From assembly GCA_020746835.1 (NCBI GenBank), contig JAGPNK010000011.1:744001-808000 (forward strand): a stretch of DNA of 64,000 bases, read 5' to 3'. The DNA is from Stachybotrys elegans (taxonomy: Eukaryota > Ascomycota > Sordariomycetes > Hypocreales > Stachybotryaceae). The notes under the pieces are model-generated. The model had not been told where the DNA came from and ran no database searches. It saw only the letters and a list, made by a program, of their open reading frames with translations. The first letter of the stretch is position 1; every line of letters starts with the position of its first letter. Positions 12,101 to 24,760 of this stretch are shown here, one piece after another. The position numbers were made by a program, and so were the translations under genes.

Positions 12101-13821
12101 CTTCTTAGTCTTGGCCCGAGACAGAGCCTGGTCAATCTTGGAGGAGAGAGCCGAGGCGGAGCTCGCAGCCAGAGCCACCGACAGAGGGAAGCGCGTGCGG
12201 CGTGAGCCCAGCGTGTGAGCGAGATCACGCAGGTCAAGCGTATCGAGGTCGCGTAGGTCGAGACTCGAGTCCTTGTCCTTGAGGTATCGCGACGTCTTCT
12301 CCAGCGAGGCCACGAGGGACGCCTCGGTGGCAGCGGAGAAGATGAAGGGCGAGAAGTTGGCCGACGAGACCGTGATGCGCGGTGACGAGGGCACGTAGCT
12401 CTCAAGGATCGCATGGGCATTGGCGCCGCCGAAGCCGAAGCTGTTGACGCTGGCCCGGCGCGCGCTGCCCTCGGCGACCTCGGGCCAGGGCGTCGCCACG
12501 GTGGGAACCATGACGCCGCGGTAAAAGGGCTCAACACGCGGGTGGACGGCACCGCTAAAGTGCAGGTTGGGCGGGATGGTGGAGTGGCGCAGGGCCTGGG
12601 CGACCTTGATCAGCGAGGCGAGGCCAGCCGTGGCCTCAGTGTGACCCAGCACCGTCTTGACGCTGCCGACATAGAGGTGGTTGGCCTCGCTGTCGGGCGT
12701 CTGGCCAGCGCCAAAGAAGGCAGCGCTGATGGCTTCGGCCTCGACGGGATCAGCTGTCGGGGAGCCGACGCCATTAGCCTCGATGAAGTGAGGACGGTCT
12801 GAGGGCTTGGTAAGGTTGAGGCCGGCCCGGGCGTAACAGGTGCGGATGAGATGAGCTTGCGCGTCGGCGCTGGGCAAGGCAGCGTCTCGCGTACGTCCCT
12901 CCTGGCCGACGGCTGTCTCACGGATCACACACTCAATGCGGTCGCCATCCTCCTCAGCGGCGCGCAGCGTCTTGAGCACAACGGCGGCGACACCCTCGCC
13001 CCGGGCATAGCCGTCAGCCTCAGCATCCCACATGCGAGAGCGGCCACCCGGGCTCAGCTTGTGGGCCGACTTGGTGTCTCGGACATAGACGCTGGGGTCG
13101 AGGATGAGGTTGGAGCCCGTGGCGATGGCGACGCGGGAGCGGCCGGAGCGCAGCTGCTGGACGGCGTGGTGGACGGCGTACAGGCTGGAGCTGCAGGCCG
13201 TGTTGATGGTCTCCGAGGGCCCGCGCCAGTCGAAGAACTGGGAGAGCTTGTTGGAGGCGAGGGCGTTGGAAGCGCCCGTGACGTGAAAGATGCCCACTAT
13301 GACAGGTTAGTATCCGTTTCAAAGATGGGGGTGAGTGTGCGTTTGCTTGTTTGTTTGCTTGCTTGCTTGTTTGCTGGGGGTTACGTACTCGCATCCTTGT
13401 CAATGTTGAGGAGGTTTTCGTAGTCGGTCGTCGTCATGCCCGAGTAGACGGCCGTGTCGGAGCCGCGCAGCTTGCGCAATGGGTGGCCAGCGTCCTCGAG
13501 GGCTTCGTAGACGACCTCGAGGAGCATGCGGATCTGAGGATCGAGGACTTTTGCCTCGGCAGTGGTGACGCCGAAGAAGGAGGCATCGAAGCGGCGGGGG
13601 GCAGCGTCGCCAGCAAGGAAATAGGAGCGGTCGACATTGGAGTGGCCGTGGTAGCGGGCGTCGTCGTGGTAGAAGCCCTCTGCATTGAAGCGATCCTCGG
13701 GCACCGTCGAGGAGAGGTCGCGGGGGCTGCGGAGGAGGTCCCAGAGCTTGGAGGGACTGGTGGCATCGCCGGCGAAGCGGCAGCCGGAGCCGATGATGGC
13801 GATGGGCTCGGAGAAGGCCAT
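6119..13821 (-). CDS. PKS-like megasynthase (KS-AT-DH-CMeT-KR, no ACP), catalytically degenerate
   Basis: Exons are 13821-13389, 13296-7050 and 6998-6119; they join in frame to give 2,519 aa. Order: KS (about 1-430, nucleophile Cys179 in TACSSSL, His363 in GHTE), AT (about 550-860, Ser659 in GHSTGE), DH (about 960-1250), C-methyltransferase (LEIGAGAG near 1444), pseudo-KR/vestigial ER region, then KR (Rossmann GMSGSLG near 2175). The arrangement matches LovB or PKS-NRPS-type highly reducing synthases. Several expected catalytic residues are missing. The KS EAHGTGT motif reads EANGVGS (Asn319). The DH H-x3-G-x4-P motif reads [11 protein letters not shown] (Tyr993). The KR YAAAN motif reads LCAGN (Leu2316). 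The AT GQGAQW motif reads CPGAQW. The protein ends about 170 aa after KR without an ACP and without any NRPS part. The chain is otherwise uninterrupted. It may be a non-elongating or repurposed synthase, or one at an early stage of loss. Confidence 0.9.
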
Positions 13822-16800
13822 TGTGAGGATATGTGAGGATGGAGAAGAGGAATTGGTGCGTGTGTGTGAGAGAGGGAGGCGACGGAGGCGGTGGAGGAGG
13901 AGGAGAAGCAGGAGGAGCGAGAGCAGAAAGATCTAAGATGGGTATTTGCTCAGACAGCTTCAACACACATGAACTAGCTTGTAAGGAAGAGAGAGAACGC
14001 TGTGGTATCGTGACGGAAGATGTGGTGGAAAAAGAAACACGAGGAATAATAATCGAGGGAACCACGAGGTCTCTCTTCCGAAATCAACAGAGGCTAGGGC
14101 TAGACACCAAAGGAGACGGGAGAAGATGAGAGGGAGAAGGAGAAGGGGGGTAGTAAGAGGCACTAGGGAGCTGGCTGTACAGAGCCTATGTATGCCACCA
14201 GAGCTGATGCCAGAAAGTCGAGCTTCTCAAGAAAAGCATGTGGTGGTATCCGTAATCCATCATGGACAGGGATTGATGGAGATGCAGATGGAGGAGGGAG
14301 GAGGGAGGAGGGATGGGGATGGAGCGGGGAGGGGTGTGTGTGGATTGACCTGGGCTCTAGAAGGTTAGAGCGGGGGCCCCTAAGATGAATACAGGAGGCG
14401 CTGGGCCCTGGCCCAAGCTGGCCCAAGCTGGCCTAAGCTGGGACGGCTTCTTTTTTTACTGATCAAGATGAAGAGGAACCAAGCTACGGATTGCCCGCCT
14501 GTCCACGGAGGAGCATTCCATCGTTTTGTCGGAAAGGATTAGGTTCCGTCAGCATAGCCTGGCACTCAGCAAGTCACTACCTACATTACTGTATCTATGT
14601 ACTGTGTAAGGTATGTAATGCTGTACTGGGTTAGGGCCAGGCCGTTCCAGCTCAGCTTACCCCCGCGGCTGACGGCTTTGGTGGCTGCATGATTTTGGTG
14701 CGTGGCTGCATGTTGGTTTCAATATTTCGAATGCGTGTCGTAGATTGAGAGATTTCAGTCGCAATGGCAGCTCCAATTGCTGTCTACGCTCTCTTCATCC
14801 TGTTGAGCATGTCCGCTACAGCCCCGATGCCCAAGCCAAGCAACCACGGGAATCCCCATTTCAGTGGGCGCGACAGGCGTCTTGGTGCTGACGGCGGGCA
14901 GATCCTTCGCCTAGCATCGCCTAGCATCGCCTACCACCACCCAAGCTGACCCCCCGCTGGGCTGTTAATTAGGTAACCAAGGTCCCCTAAGCAGGCTGTC
15001 CAATAGAAGACCACTGGCGTAATAATTTAGGTAGATCATTTGGGTCGTATTTTTCACATCTGCACTCTGTGCCTTGGCATCGCCTTTGCCCCCTCCCTCG
15101 ATTCCGGCACTCGGGCGGCGTCTCTCTGCATTATTCGTTCTGTAGATCTGTTTCAACGGCCATGCGCGTCGCTCTGTCCTTTTTGCTTCCTCCACACGTG
15201 GAAATGGAGGCAGCCCTGACCGTCTGTGGCCACTTCTAACAATAGGCACCTACCTAGACTAGAAACTACCGTCTTTTAGTGCCTACTACTAGCCATGATC
15301 CACCTGTCACCACTACCTCTTCCCACCTGGTTCTTCTGCCAAGCACGTCTCGTGTAACGGACGCAGTCGAGAATTTTCCCGGACCAAGCACACAGAACCA
15401 TCTCGATCTAGAGCAAGCCAGGCAATCCTATCCACCCCTGGCTGGTATGAGGATGCTGGACCCTGGGTGCTGCACTGAGCAAATCGTACGTAAGCCGGCA
15501 TCGAGGTCGCAGCGCTTGACTTGAATCTGACATGATGCCATGGCACGCTTCCCCGGGTCAGCACCACCTCCGTTTCCCCGTAACCTGTCGCTTGGTAATA
15601 TCTTAGTCTAGAGATGACTGTTCTGTTGTATCGGGTTTCAACATGTCCATCGTCTATCTACACTAGGAACAGGCCAACCCGCTTTCCTCTCGTCAAAACA
15701 GCCGCTCGCGTACGCACCCGCGGCATCCCGCATTGCATGACGATGGATCCAAGCTTCAAGAAACCGCCGATAGCCCCCAAGCCCCGTCGCAGATGGGGAG
15801 CAGGAAGCGCATGGTAAGCACCAGCCCAGCCCAATCCGCTGTCGATCCCCAAGCCTCAGCCCCTTCTACCCTCCGATTCCCCACACAAAAAGGATACCCT
15901 TTGTCCCAGCCAATCCTCCGGCCGTGGGCGGAGACACTGCCAAGGGGGGTGTGAGATTTAGCTCCATGGGACTGGAGCTATTTTCGTCCACAGCAGCTTT
16001 GAGCCTTCCTCCAAAGGGTCCAAACCTGACGCGCATCCATCGATCACTCATGATTTCGTCTATCTGTCGTCTGGCTATCTCGTTATCTGCGACAATCGAC
16101 GAGTACTTGATTGGCACCAAGAATCCTTTACCATTAACGTCAATGAAATGGCACAACCCTCCTCCATTCTCCCTTGTTTCTAGCGTGCAGCCTTGTCTTT
16201 GCATCCTACGTAGATTACCAGTCAATGCTATAACCATCGGCATCATAGTGTTTTGTCGTGAAGACCGAGTCCCAGTAACCCAAAGCCATCGTAGACGCCG
16301 ACTTGATCCGTTCGCGCATCTCGCCACAAGTAACACAACGGCCTCGCCGTCGCCGTCGCCGTCCCTCCGGCATGGGCGTTCTCGTCTTCGCTGCTTTGCT
16401 CGGTACAACGATCGCGATGCCGAGAACGGGCAAGGCGATCCGATCTCCCCTCCTATCAAGGAAAGTCGGGGTAAAAAATAATGGCCCAGGCCGTGGTCCC
16501 CAGACTGTCCTCACTGCTTCTGCAGCTACTCTATTCCAATGCCGCGCCTCGGCAGATGTAATTCTGGGTGAAACGCAAGTACATGGCTTTCCAAATCAAT
16601 GTCCCGAGGGCCAGGGCCCGGCGTGTTTCCCGCTCGTGAGCGGCGGAGGCGGCGGCGGCACAGCGGCTCAACCCGAGCGGAATTGCCTCGCCCCTTTCCT
16701 GCTGGTTGGCTGCGCACCCCAGATCAGATCAGATCATCTGTCAGAATCGGTGAACAGATCTCGTGCTTGTCCTCTTTCGATCTGACAGTATCGCCGACGT

Positions 16801-19800
16801 GCCACACAACGGCCGATCCTTGCATATCGCGAGCATCTTTTCACTTAGCCAGGTCGCTAAGAGCCGAGAATTAGCATTGTGAGTTTCATGAATACCGTCA
16901 AGAAGTGCCTTATAGGTTATTTTATATGAAGTCTCGCTGGAGCCAATGGCGTTTATTTAAATATAATCGACGGGTGAATTCATTCTGACAAAGCCTTTTC
17001 CCTCCTCCCCTTTCTCCTTAGTACTCATCAATGGTCAATCAGTCACGGTCAAGCAGAGGCATTAATCGACAGAAGCACCACCTATAATCACCTATCAGAG
17101 TCCCATGTATACTGATCTCTTATTTTGATCTGTCTTCTAATGTTGCGGTACATCCAACCTACTCTAGGGTAGGCTCAGAACCCACGACAGCGGCACCAAG
17201 GGATTGAGAATCGTCAACACCAAACAGTCAGCACTAGGATCCAAACACATACTATCAATTGAGAAAAGCTACAGCTAGTGCAGTTCTTCCATACATCTCT
17301 CACTCCTGAAGTTCCTCCTCTGTTGCTTCTGAGGTCATCATCGAGGACCAAGGGCTGGCCCAGGCGTCTGAGCTACTGCGCTACTAATCCTTTAGCCCAC
17401 TGCATCGCTATTTTGGGAACTGGTGGATCGCTGACGGCCCTAGTCGTTTTATATTATGGGGAGGGGTGTTGGGAGTATTTCTGGCTGAGCTCTTCCTAGC
17501 CCACCATGCCTGAGTGTCTGGACTATGATTCCTATATCCAGCGATCGTGCCTTCATCTAGAGGCAACCACCCATGTCGGTGTGCAGCTGCTAGAGGTAAG
17601 GTGAAGCTGGGCTATGACAGTGTCGCTGAGGTCTAAATCGCGTTGCCTCTCTCTGGCGGTAAGCAGAATTGGTGAACAAGAAGCGAAGATGAACTTACAG
17701 TTGACCCTAGACTCGTGGAATAACTCGTACCTAAAACGCGAAGACACAGAGCTAACACGCTCGCTGAAGGTAACGATCCCCAGATGGAAGCACTGATAGA
17801 TCTTGAGACAGCATCCTACCTTCATCAATCCGCCTTGGAACCGAGTATCGAGAATGGACACGAAGACGCATAATGCTGAAATAATATGATACGGAAGAGT
17901 TGGCTTGCACGGCGGAATCCAGCCGAGCTCACCTCTTACCGTCCCTAGCCACGGCTAGGCGACATTACAGATACAGCTTTTGGGAAAACATCAACTGCTG
18001 CTCACGCAGTATGCTCTCTAAATACTCCCTGAGACCAATATTGCTCAAGAATGAATCGCGACGGTATCCCGACCTCGGCGCATCGCTCTCGACGACAGCA
18101 CCTTCGCCTCGTCAGAACACATGTAAGGGCTAGAGCCGACGAACGGTATCTACACACATCGAGTCTGCTAACTGTAGGCCCCCCTGACTTCATACGCTTT
18201 TGCTGCCGCTACCGCTGCTGCAGCCCCCTCATTGTTCTCTGGCTCCGGCCAACGGGAGATGTCAGTAGTCTGACGATCCCTTTATTGTTTGATACTGTTT
18301 TTTGGTCCTGCGGGTAGCAAGGCCACTATTGTTCGAATATACAATTGTTCCTTTTTCCACACTGCACGCACCTACTACATCATTGCTCAAGAATTAGATG
18401 GGCTGAGGGCTGACAGATTGACAGGACTTTCCACCTCTCCCGGTATACGCCCCCCATTGACCATTCACGATGCTTCAGGCCCTCAGATTTATTTTCTTAC
18501 TTAAAGCAATATTCCCATGAAAAGCTACCAGAACATAAGAAATAATTTCCATAAAGGGACCCGGTCTTCCTCACAGATAAGTTTGAACAGACCTTGTTTG
18601 CCGCCCAGGATACCTGAATATCCCGAACCTGCCATGTCTCAAATCTGGATACCGCCTTTGAAAGACACCGCGAAATCTGCGATTTGAAGAACATTTACCT
18701 CCTAGGCTTTGAGTTCACTGACTGTGGCACAGGAACACGTATATCAGCGGCTAGTATGTTGCTTTGGGCCGCGTGGTGGTCTTGCTGGTTCCTACTGGGC
18801 CTATCCACAGACGATTTCACAAGTATCGTCGGATGCAATAAGTTTGACAGACCCCCAGGTATCGAAGGCTCTGCACCGATAGGTTTTGCATTGACCAAAG
18901 CAGCCAACAAAGAAGCACGAATACATCCAGACAACGGACACCAACCATCTGGGAAGCGAGGCCACCATCGCCAATTTTGGATTCAGCGGAGATGGTGTGA
19001 TCAGGAGTGATCGAATATAGCGTTAGTGGAAACCCCTATGCGGCTCAAGGGGTGCGCATTTGACATGATATTCGACTTGGGATATTTAGGAAACTGAGCT
19101 TCCTGAGCTTGGTACTGCGGTCAACATCTGGCTTCACCGAAAAGTAACTCGACTTGGAGCGCAATACGATAAACTTTCGAGGACACGCATTTCCAACACA
19201 GATATCTCCCTGCCACCGTTCCGGGATATTGCCAAGGCTGGGATTGTTGGCTATAAGTGGTTGCAAACATGAATCCAAGTGAGGCATTAGCCCACGAGAC
19301 ACTTGTCAAGTATCACCCTTGTGTCGAGGATGCGCGATCAAGAAGCTGATGGATAGCACCCAGTCTTTGGACGTGTTACGGAGTATCATCCAAGGATTGC
19401 CTCAGAAGCCGACTGTTTTACAAATTCAAAGACTGGCATATCCTACCTGTGCTACCTTGATCTTCCAGATGTGACAGGAATTCACCATGTGTTCAGAAAA
19501 AATTGACCAGAGGCTGTACGCTTGTTACAAATACTTGTTGGTCAGGAGGAGTTACTGTGGCATTGCTGGAGATGCGGCTGCCTGCAGTGTCAAAGACAAA
19601 TAGCAAGTGTATCTCTTGTACCGATTCTTCGTGAGATGATATGATTTCAGCTGAGTGGTACAATTCTAGCCTCTAGATAAGAAAGAATATATGTTTTCTC
19701 ATAATGTTGCTAAAGTCCTTCAATATTGTTCTTACTCACAAGTAAAGCCTTAGCTTTAGAGAGGAACGAGTATGGGGTATGAAGCATGTGCAAGAATGAT

Positions 19801-19944
19801 ATATTGACAGTGACGACAGTTATACAATCGCTGATGCTCTGTTGTGAATCGAATCAGGGCGCTATTGCGCGCTCTATATCTAAGACAAAACCTCCCGCTC
19901 GGTATATAAATAAAGAAAAGAAAACCCGAATTGCACGCTTTCGC
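13822..19944. other. 6.1-kb gene-poor spacer inside the cluster-like block
   Basis: No intact gene could be supported. The first kilobase (GA-rich near 13850-14330) is probably the PKS promoter. A 10-bp tandem repeat lies at 14411-14440, and CGCCTAGCAT repeats lie near 14906-14930. From about 16.9 kb to 19.9 kb the DNA becomes more AT-rich and carries short frames with splice-like signals. One example is a minus-strand frame near 17.55-17.86 kb. Another is a short plus-strand frame near 18.92-19.02 kb encoding TIANFGFSGDG. These look like remnants of a decayed gene or transposon rather than a working locus. Confidence 0.55.
14411..14440. repeat. 10-bp tandem repeat, 3 units
   Basis: There are three consecutive 10-bp units: GCCCAAGCTG twice, then GCCTAAGCTG. 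The unit contains an AGCT core. It lies about 600 bp upstream of the PKS-like start codon. No function can be assigned. Confidence 0.8.
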
Positions 19945-21547
19945 TTACTCCCAATCATCCGCATTGGAAGGAATAGCATGCCAGTTGCTGAAGAGGTTGT
20001 GCGGATCATAGCTGGCCTTCAAGGCGCTGAGGCGTTCTTGACGCCAGGGCTCGGCGCCATACAGGGCTGATAGGGGCTCGTCCTCGTTGGCATAGTTCTG
20101 GTAAACATGGATTCCCTCGTATCCTGACCAGTCGGGTGCGTAGAATCGATCACGCCACTCGCTGGCCCATGCATTGCTGGCAACGTCTCCCGCTTCGTCG
20201 AGGTACCCTCCGTGGATGACAATGGCGTTGTCGAAGGCGCCGCGGTGGGGGAAGGCAGTGTAGTCGGTAGGTCGCGAGTCCACGGCCTGCACGGGGAACG
20301 TCTCGACCATGATGGCGCTGCTGTTGGCGGTCGGGTTCGCCCTGACCATATCAACAAGTGAGTCGACGAGCTCCAGGAAATGCTCGGGGTGAAGGTCGCG
20401 GGTCATGATGTTGCGCTGGTTAGTGGGCTCGCCGGGCGTGCAACCGTTGGCGATGCTGCCGAACATGGCAGCGTCGTTGAGCTGAGCCCAAGGGACCTGC
20501 TGCTCAACAAAGAGCTGGCTGTGGGGGCGGAACATGGCCGAGTACACCTGCCCCTCTTCCATAGGGCCGGCATAGATGACGTTGAGGCCAATCATGAGCT
20601 ATCGAAGTTGTTAGAGATTGGATAGAGACAGTAGCTTGGTAAGCCTTTGACTTACTCGCTCCGCTGTGGTATCATAGAAGTAGCTGTGCTGGAGTGCCAG
20701 TCTGGGGTCAAGGGGAAGGAGGGAGTTGCTGGTCTCGATAAGGATGGAAAGGTTGGCTCTGTCGTAGAGCATATCGGCAGTGTAGTGCATTCCGCCGTTG
20801 GTAAGGGGCCAAGTGGTGTAGTCGGCCTCGGCAATGATGCCAAAGTTTTGGCCGGCGCCACGAAGACCCCAGAAGAGGTCGGGATGAGACTCCTCAGAAG
20901 CCTCAATGATGGTTCCGTTCCACAAAACCATGCGGACCGCAGATAGAGCGTCGCTGGTCAAGCCGCGGATTCCCTGGAGTCGTCCCAGACCACCGCCGAG
21001 AGTTGCACCCAGACCACCCACGCAGGGGCAGTTGCCCACGTTGACCTCTCTTCCAGCGGCGAAGGCCGTGTTGACCATATCCCTAAACTTGGAGCCGGAT
21101 CCCACAGTCATTGTGAAGTCGTCGTTCACAAAGCTGTACTGGAAGTTGCGCATGTTGATGAGGGTGCCATTCTGGACTTGTGCCAGTGTGGGAGAGTAGC
21201 CGTGGCCGCCAGACATGGCGAGCCATTGCCTATCAGTTGTGGAAAGGAAAGACAGCTGCCATGTTATGTCAGTGACAACTGCAACTACTATGCAAAGCGG
21301 GACTGGTGCTTACTCCAACGGACAGATCCTCGATAGTTTCAGGGAGGAAGACCTCGTTAAAGGTCGGGGCCATGTGGGTTGACCATCGAGTGGTGGCATT
21401 GACGAAGTTGAGCCACGAGTTGTCAAAGATTTTACCGGTGAGAGACTGCGGCCAGTCTGTTGTGGCATTGCGGCATCGCAACGAGTTGGTTGTGGGAGCG
21501 GCGACAGCGGAGCCCGCCAAGAGAGCCAAGGCCAGGGCAGCAGCCAT
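19945..21547 (-). CDS. Secreted berberine-bridge-type FAD-linked oxidoreductase
   Basis: Exons are 21547-21314, 21255-20656 and 20598-19945, giving 495 aa, the usual length for fungal BBE-like oxidases. A signal peptide ends near residue 17 (LLAGSAVAA). The FAD domain has SGGHGYS with His96 for 8-alpha-linkage, and VGNCPCVGG with Cys153 or Cys155 placed for a second, 6-S-cysteinyl bond, so the flavin is probably bicovalent. LGGGLGRLQG and DLFWGLRGAG follow. The C-terminus carries the BBE tail YQNYANE...YDPHNLFSNWHAI. The expected role is oxidation of a small-molecule intermediate, with O2 as acceptor. The start codon is 1.2 kb from, and divergent to, the FAD monooxygenase, so the two may be co-regulated. 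Confidence 0.92.
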
Positions 21548-22783
21548 TGCTTTAAGGTTGGAAGAAGAATATGAGTAAGATACAATAGAAAAATGGAGTA
21601 GGAAAGGGAGAGACGGTTAGAGAGAGGACCCGAGTAAAAGCCAATGCTCTCGAGACGAGGGAAAGGTAATAGAAGAAGAAGAAGACTGAAAGATTTTAAC
21701 AACAAACAACAACAAGCCTAAGCGAAGCCAAGAACCAAAACGGTTCCATGGATATTATTATGCATATATAATTGCCAAAATGTTTCCGAGCTGAAGTCGG
21801 GTCCCGGGGCATATGCTGACACCACCCTCTGCCCAGATTATCGGTGATTTTTCTGGCAAATATCGAGAAATGCGCGCTATGGCACAGCCAAGGCCCTGAC
21901 AAAGCCAGGATGACTGCAACTCTTCCAAGGCTGCAGGCGCCATGTGCAAATTGTCTCCGAGCTGGGGTGGCTGAGATGTCAATGCAGGGCGAGACAAGGG
22001 CAAAAGAGAACATGGAAACCATCGGGCGAACCCAAGGGTCCGGCATGCCATCCCATGGAATCCTTCCCATGCCGTTAGGGGGGCTCGGGCCACCGCCTAA
22101 ATGACCAAACGGTCGCTGATTGACTCGCCGGAGGATCCAGCACCCACACTCTGGCCAGGGCCTCGTGGCACAGCTGGATGGGGGACATGGGCTCCCGGCT
22201 CCATGGCGCGCACTTTGTCTCTTGATTCGGCTTAGCTAAGGCAGCGAGACGAGATACGCTCGGCACCATCCCCTTCAGTGCAGTGTAGATCTCAAAGGAG
22301 ACATCCCAAGCAGAACCCCAAGTGAGGGATTCTAGACGGATGCAATTTGCAGCGCCCTTCTTGCCCAGAAACAGTCATGACCTTCTTCTTACCCTCCATC
22401 CCCGGCGAATTAGACAACGGCATCACGGGTCCTCGGGCTGGTCAAGTTTCCCGTATGCCACCGCGTGCTGTTTGCTGTGCCGTGTTCTTCTCTCACTCTC
22501 AAACTTGGCGGTTTGGCAATAAGCACCGAACAAGAGACGTGCCAAGACTCTGGATTGATTGACCGCTTGAGTGTTCGTGTTTGTCAGGCAGATACGAGTA
22601 AGAGATGGCGAGACTATTACGAAGACAAGAGGAGGGGGGAAAGCATCAAGGCGGTTTCGAAAAGTATATAGTCATACGGACTGCTTGATCTCGAAGTCAG
22701 AAGTCTTGCCTGGACAGCAGCATCGGCCTCACTCCTCTTCTCACACCTCCTCACTCGACTCACACCTCAGAAGCTCCTTCACA
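21548..22783. promoter_or_regulatory. Shared intergenic promoter of BBE oxidase and FAD monooxygenase
   Basis: This 1.2-kb region lies between two divergent start codons. I saw no convincing ORF. CGG-rich patches occur near 22080-22130. The last 150 bases before 22784 are a CT-rich leader rich in CACTC and CACACCTC. Confidence 0.5.
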
Positions 22784-24507
22784 ATGGCCTTCTCTAGCAC
22801 CTTCGGCTTCGATACCATCCCCGAGACGGTCGTCGATGGCGTCCATCGACTTGCGCCCTCGGGCATCTCCATCCTGATTGTCGGTGGTGGCATTGGTGGT
22901 CTGACCATGGCCCTCGAGGGCTGGCGTCAGGGACACAATGTTAGAGTTCTCGAGAGAAGTCCCAAGCTGGATACCATTGGTATGTTTTCTCCACTGCAGC
23001 AGCGAACAGCCTAAGAGACTTACACGCACACAAAAGGTGACACGTTCGGCATCCTCCCCCCTGGTGTCGTCACGCTGCGATACTACCCTACATTGCACAA
23101 GGACTTTGAAGACACCTCGTACGATGCTCTGACCTACATCCACGCCCACTCCGGCCGTCAGGTCCTCGACTACGGCGAGGCGGTATGGAACCTCCCCGAG
23201 TCTGAGCACGCCGCCAAGGACGTCCGCGTTCCCTGGATCCGGAGCCGTTTCGGCATGGTCAAGGCGCTCGAGACGCAGGCTCGCCGCCTCGGCATCCCCA
23301 TCGAGTACGGCAAGAATGTCGTCAAGTACGACGAGGACGAGACCAAGGCCTTTGTCAAGACGGAGACTGGCGAGGTCTACTACGCGGACCTCGTCGTCGC
23401 CGCCGACGGTGTTGGCACCAAGTCGCACAAGCACGTCGTCGGCAAGCCCATGCCCGCGATGAGCAGTGGCGCTGCAGCTTATCGGGGCCTCGTCGCAATG
23501 GATCGCCTGCAGGACATTAGCGAGGACGCCAAGAAGAGGTTCCTAGCTGTCCTAAATGGATCGCGCTCCGAGTTCCGTGTCTACCTCGCGTACGTATGCC
23601 CGCTTACAAACCCATATGCAGGACGGACACTGACCCTTCCATCAATAGCGGCGACATGCACATGGACTGCATCATCACCCCTGACTTTGTCAACTACGTC
23701 CTGACCCACGATGTAAGTCGTCCCACCCCGCAGCTTGTACAGAGAACATGCAGGCTGACTGTCTTACCCAGGACTCTGGTGGCGCTGAGGAAGCTTGGCG
23801 CAGCACCATCTCGGCCCCGACGGTCCTGGCGCTCATGGATACCGTCCCAGGGTGGGATCCCGCCCTGAGGGAGATCGTCTCCAAGACGCCCGACAACAGC
23901 ATCATCGACTGGAAGCTGCTGTGGCGTAACCCCCAGCCCAGGTGGGCTAGCAAGATGGGCCGTGTTGTTCAGCTCGGCGACTGCGCGCACAGCTTCCTGC
24001 CCACGTCTGCCAACGGTGCCACCCAGGCCATGGAGGATGCCGTCACCCTCGCCACCTGCCTGCGCCTCGGCGGCCGGGACAACCTCGTCGACAGCGTCAA
24101 GACTCACGTTCTCCTCCGGTAAGCTTCACCTGCAGCTCAGCTCGCCTCCCACGTGGAGATCGGCGATTAATCTAACTTGCACAAACAGATTCGAGCGCGT
24201 GTCGACCCTTCAGCGCTTCGGCTTTGCCCAGCGCCAAACGCTGCACAAGACGGACCCCGTCATCGTGGAGACGAACCCTGAGGCCTTCAAGCTGCGCATG
24301 AGCAAGTGGATCTGGCAGCACGACCCGGTTCAGTACGCCCGCGACAACTTCCACAAGGCCTTCTCCGCCGTCGTCAACGGCACCGAGTTCCAGAACACCA
24401 ACCTGCCCCCCGGTGCCAAGTACGAGCCCTGGACCATTGAGGAGGAGCTGGCGCGCGAGAACCAGGGTCTCCGCACGACTCTGTACAGCAGCGGTGATTG
24501 GTCTTAG
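22784..24507 (+). CDS. FAD-dependent monooxygenase (group A, salicylate-hydroxylase-like)
   Basis: Five exons (22784-22979, 23037-23589, 23649-23712, 23772-24118, 24189-24507) give 492 aa. The N-terminal dinucleotide fold is ILIVGGGIGGLTMAL ending in LERS. The middle DG motif reads VVAADGVGTKSH. The C-terminal FAD contact is QLGDCAHSFLPTSANGA, followed by a helix carrying MEDAVTLA. These are the three signatures of the PHBH-type flavoprotein hydroxylases common in fungal polyketide and terpenoid clusters. It probably hydroxylates or epoxidises a cluster intermediate using NAD(P)H and O2. No membrane anchor was seen. All introns have consensus GT..AG ends, and the gene appears intact. Confidence 0.93.
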
Positions 24508-24690
24508 AGGATGTCCATAGGAGGTTTCTTACCGTTGCATCTCCTTTCTATATCAGTCATAGCCAATGATAATGTGTTTCACGATTGACAGCGCCCAACC
24601 ACCAGGCACTCCTTAATAGGTAAAAACAAGAGTCTTTGCTCTTTGAAAGCATATAAGAAGACTAATATCGGCCAGTTGGCTACCGTATAT

Positions 24691-24760
24691 ATGTGGGATT
24701 TCCCGTTTGTGTGCCCCAATGGGATACAGACCAGTGACTTCGAGAAGGCCCCCTCTGACG
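24691..24760 (+). repeat. Dispersed ~70-bp repeat, copy 1
   Basis: The copy begins ATGTGGGATTTCCCGTTTGT, continues with CCCCAATGGGATACAGACC and ends CCCCCTCTGACGATG. It is about 85-95% identical by eye to copy 4 and close to copy 3, with which it also shares the ACGATGRAGA extension on the right. It starts 184 bp after the monooxygenase stop codon. Confidence 0.85.

Noticed and set aside
15866..16481. Overlapping frames of 197 (-) and 185 (+) codons
   Set aside because: They are mutually overlapping, without domains or splice support. I could not decide for either one.
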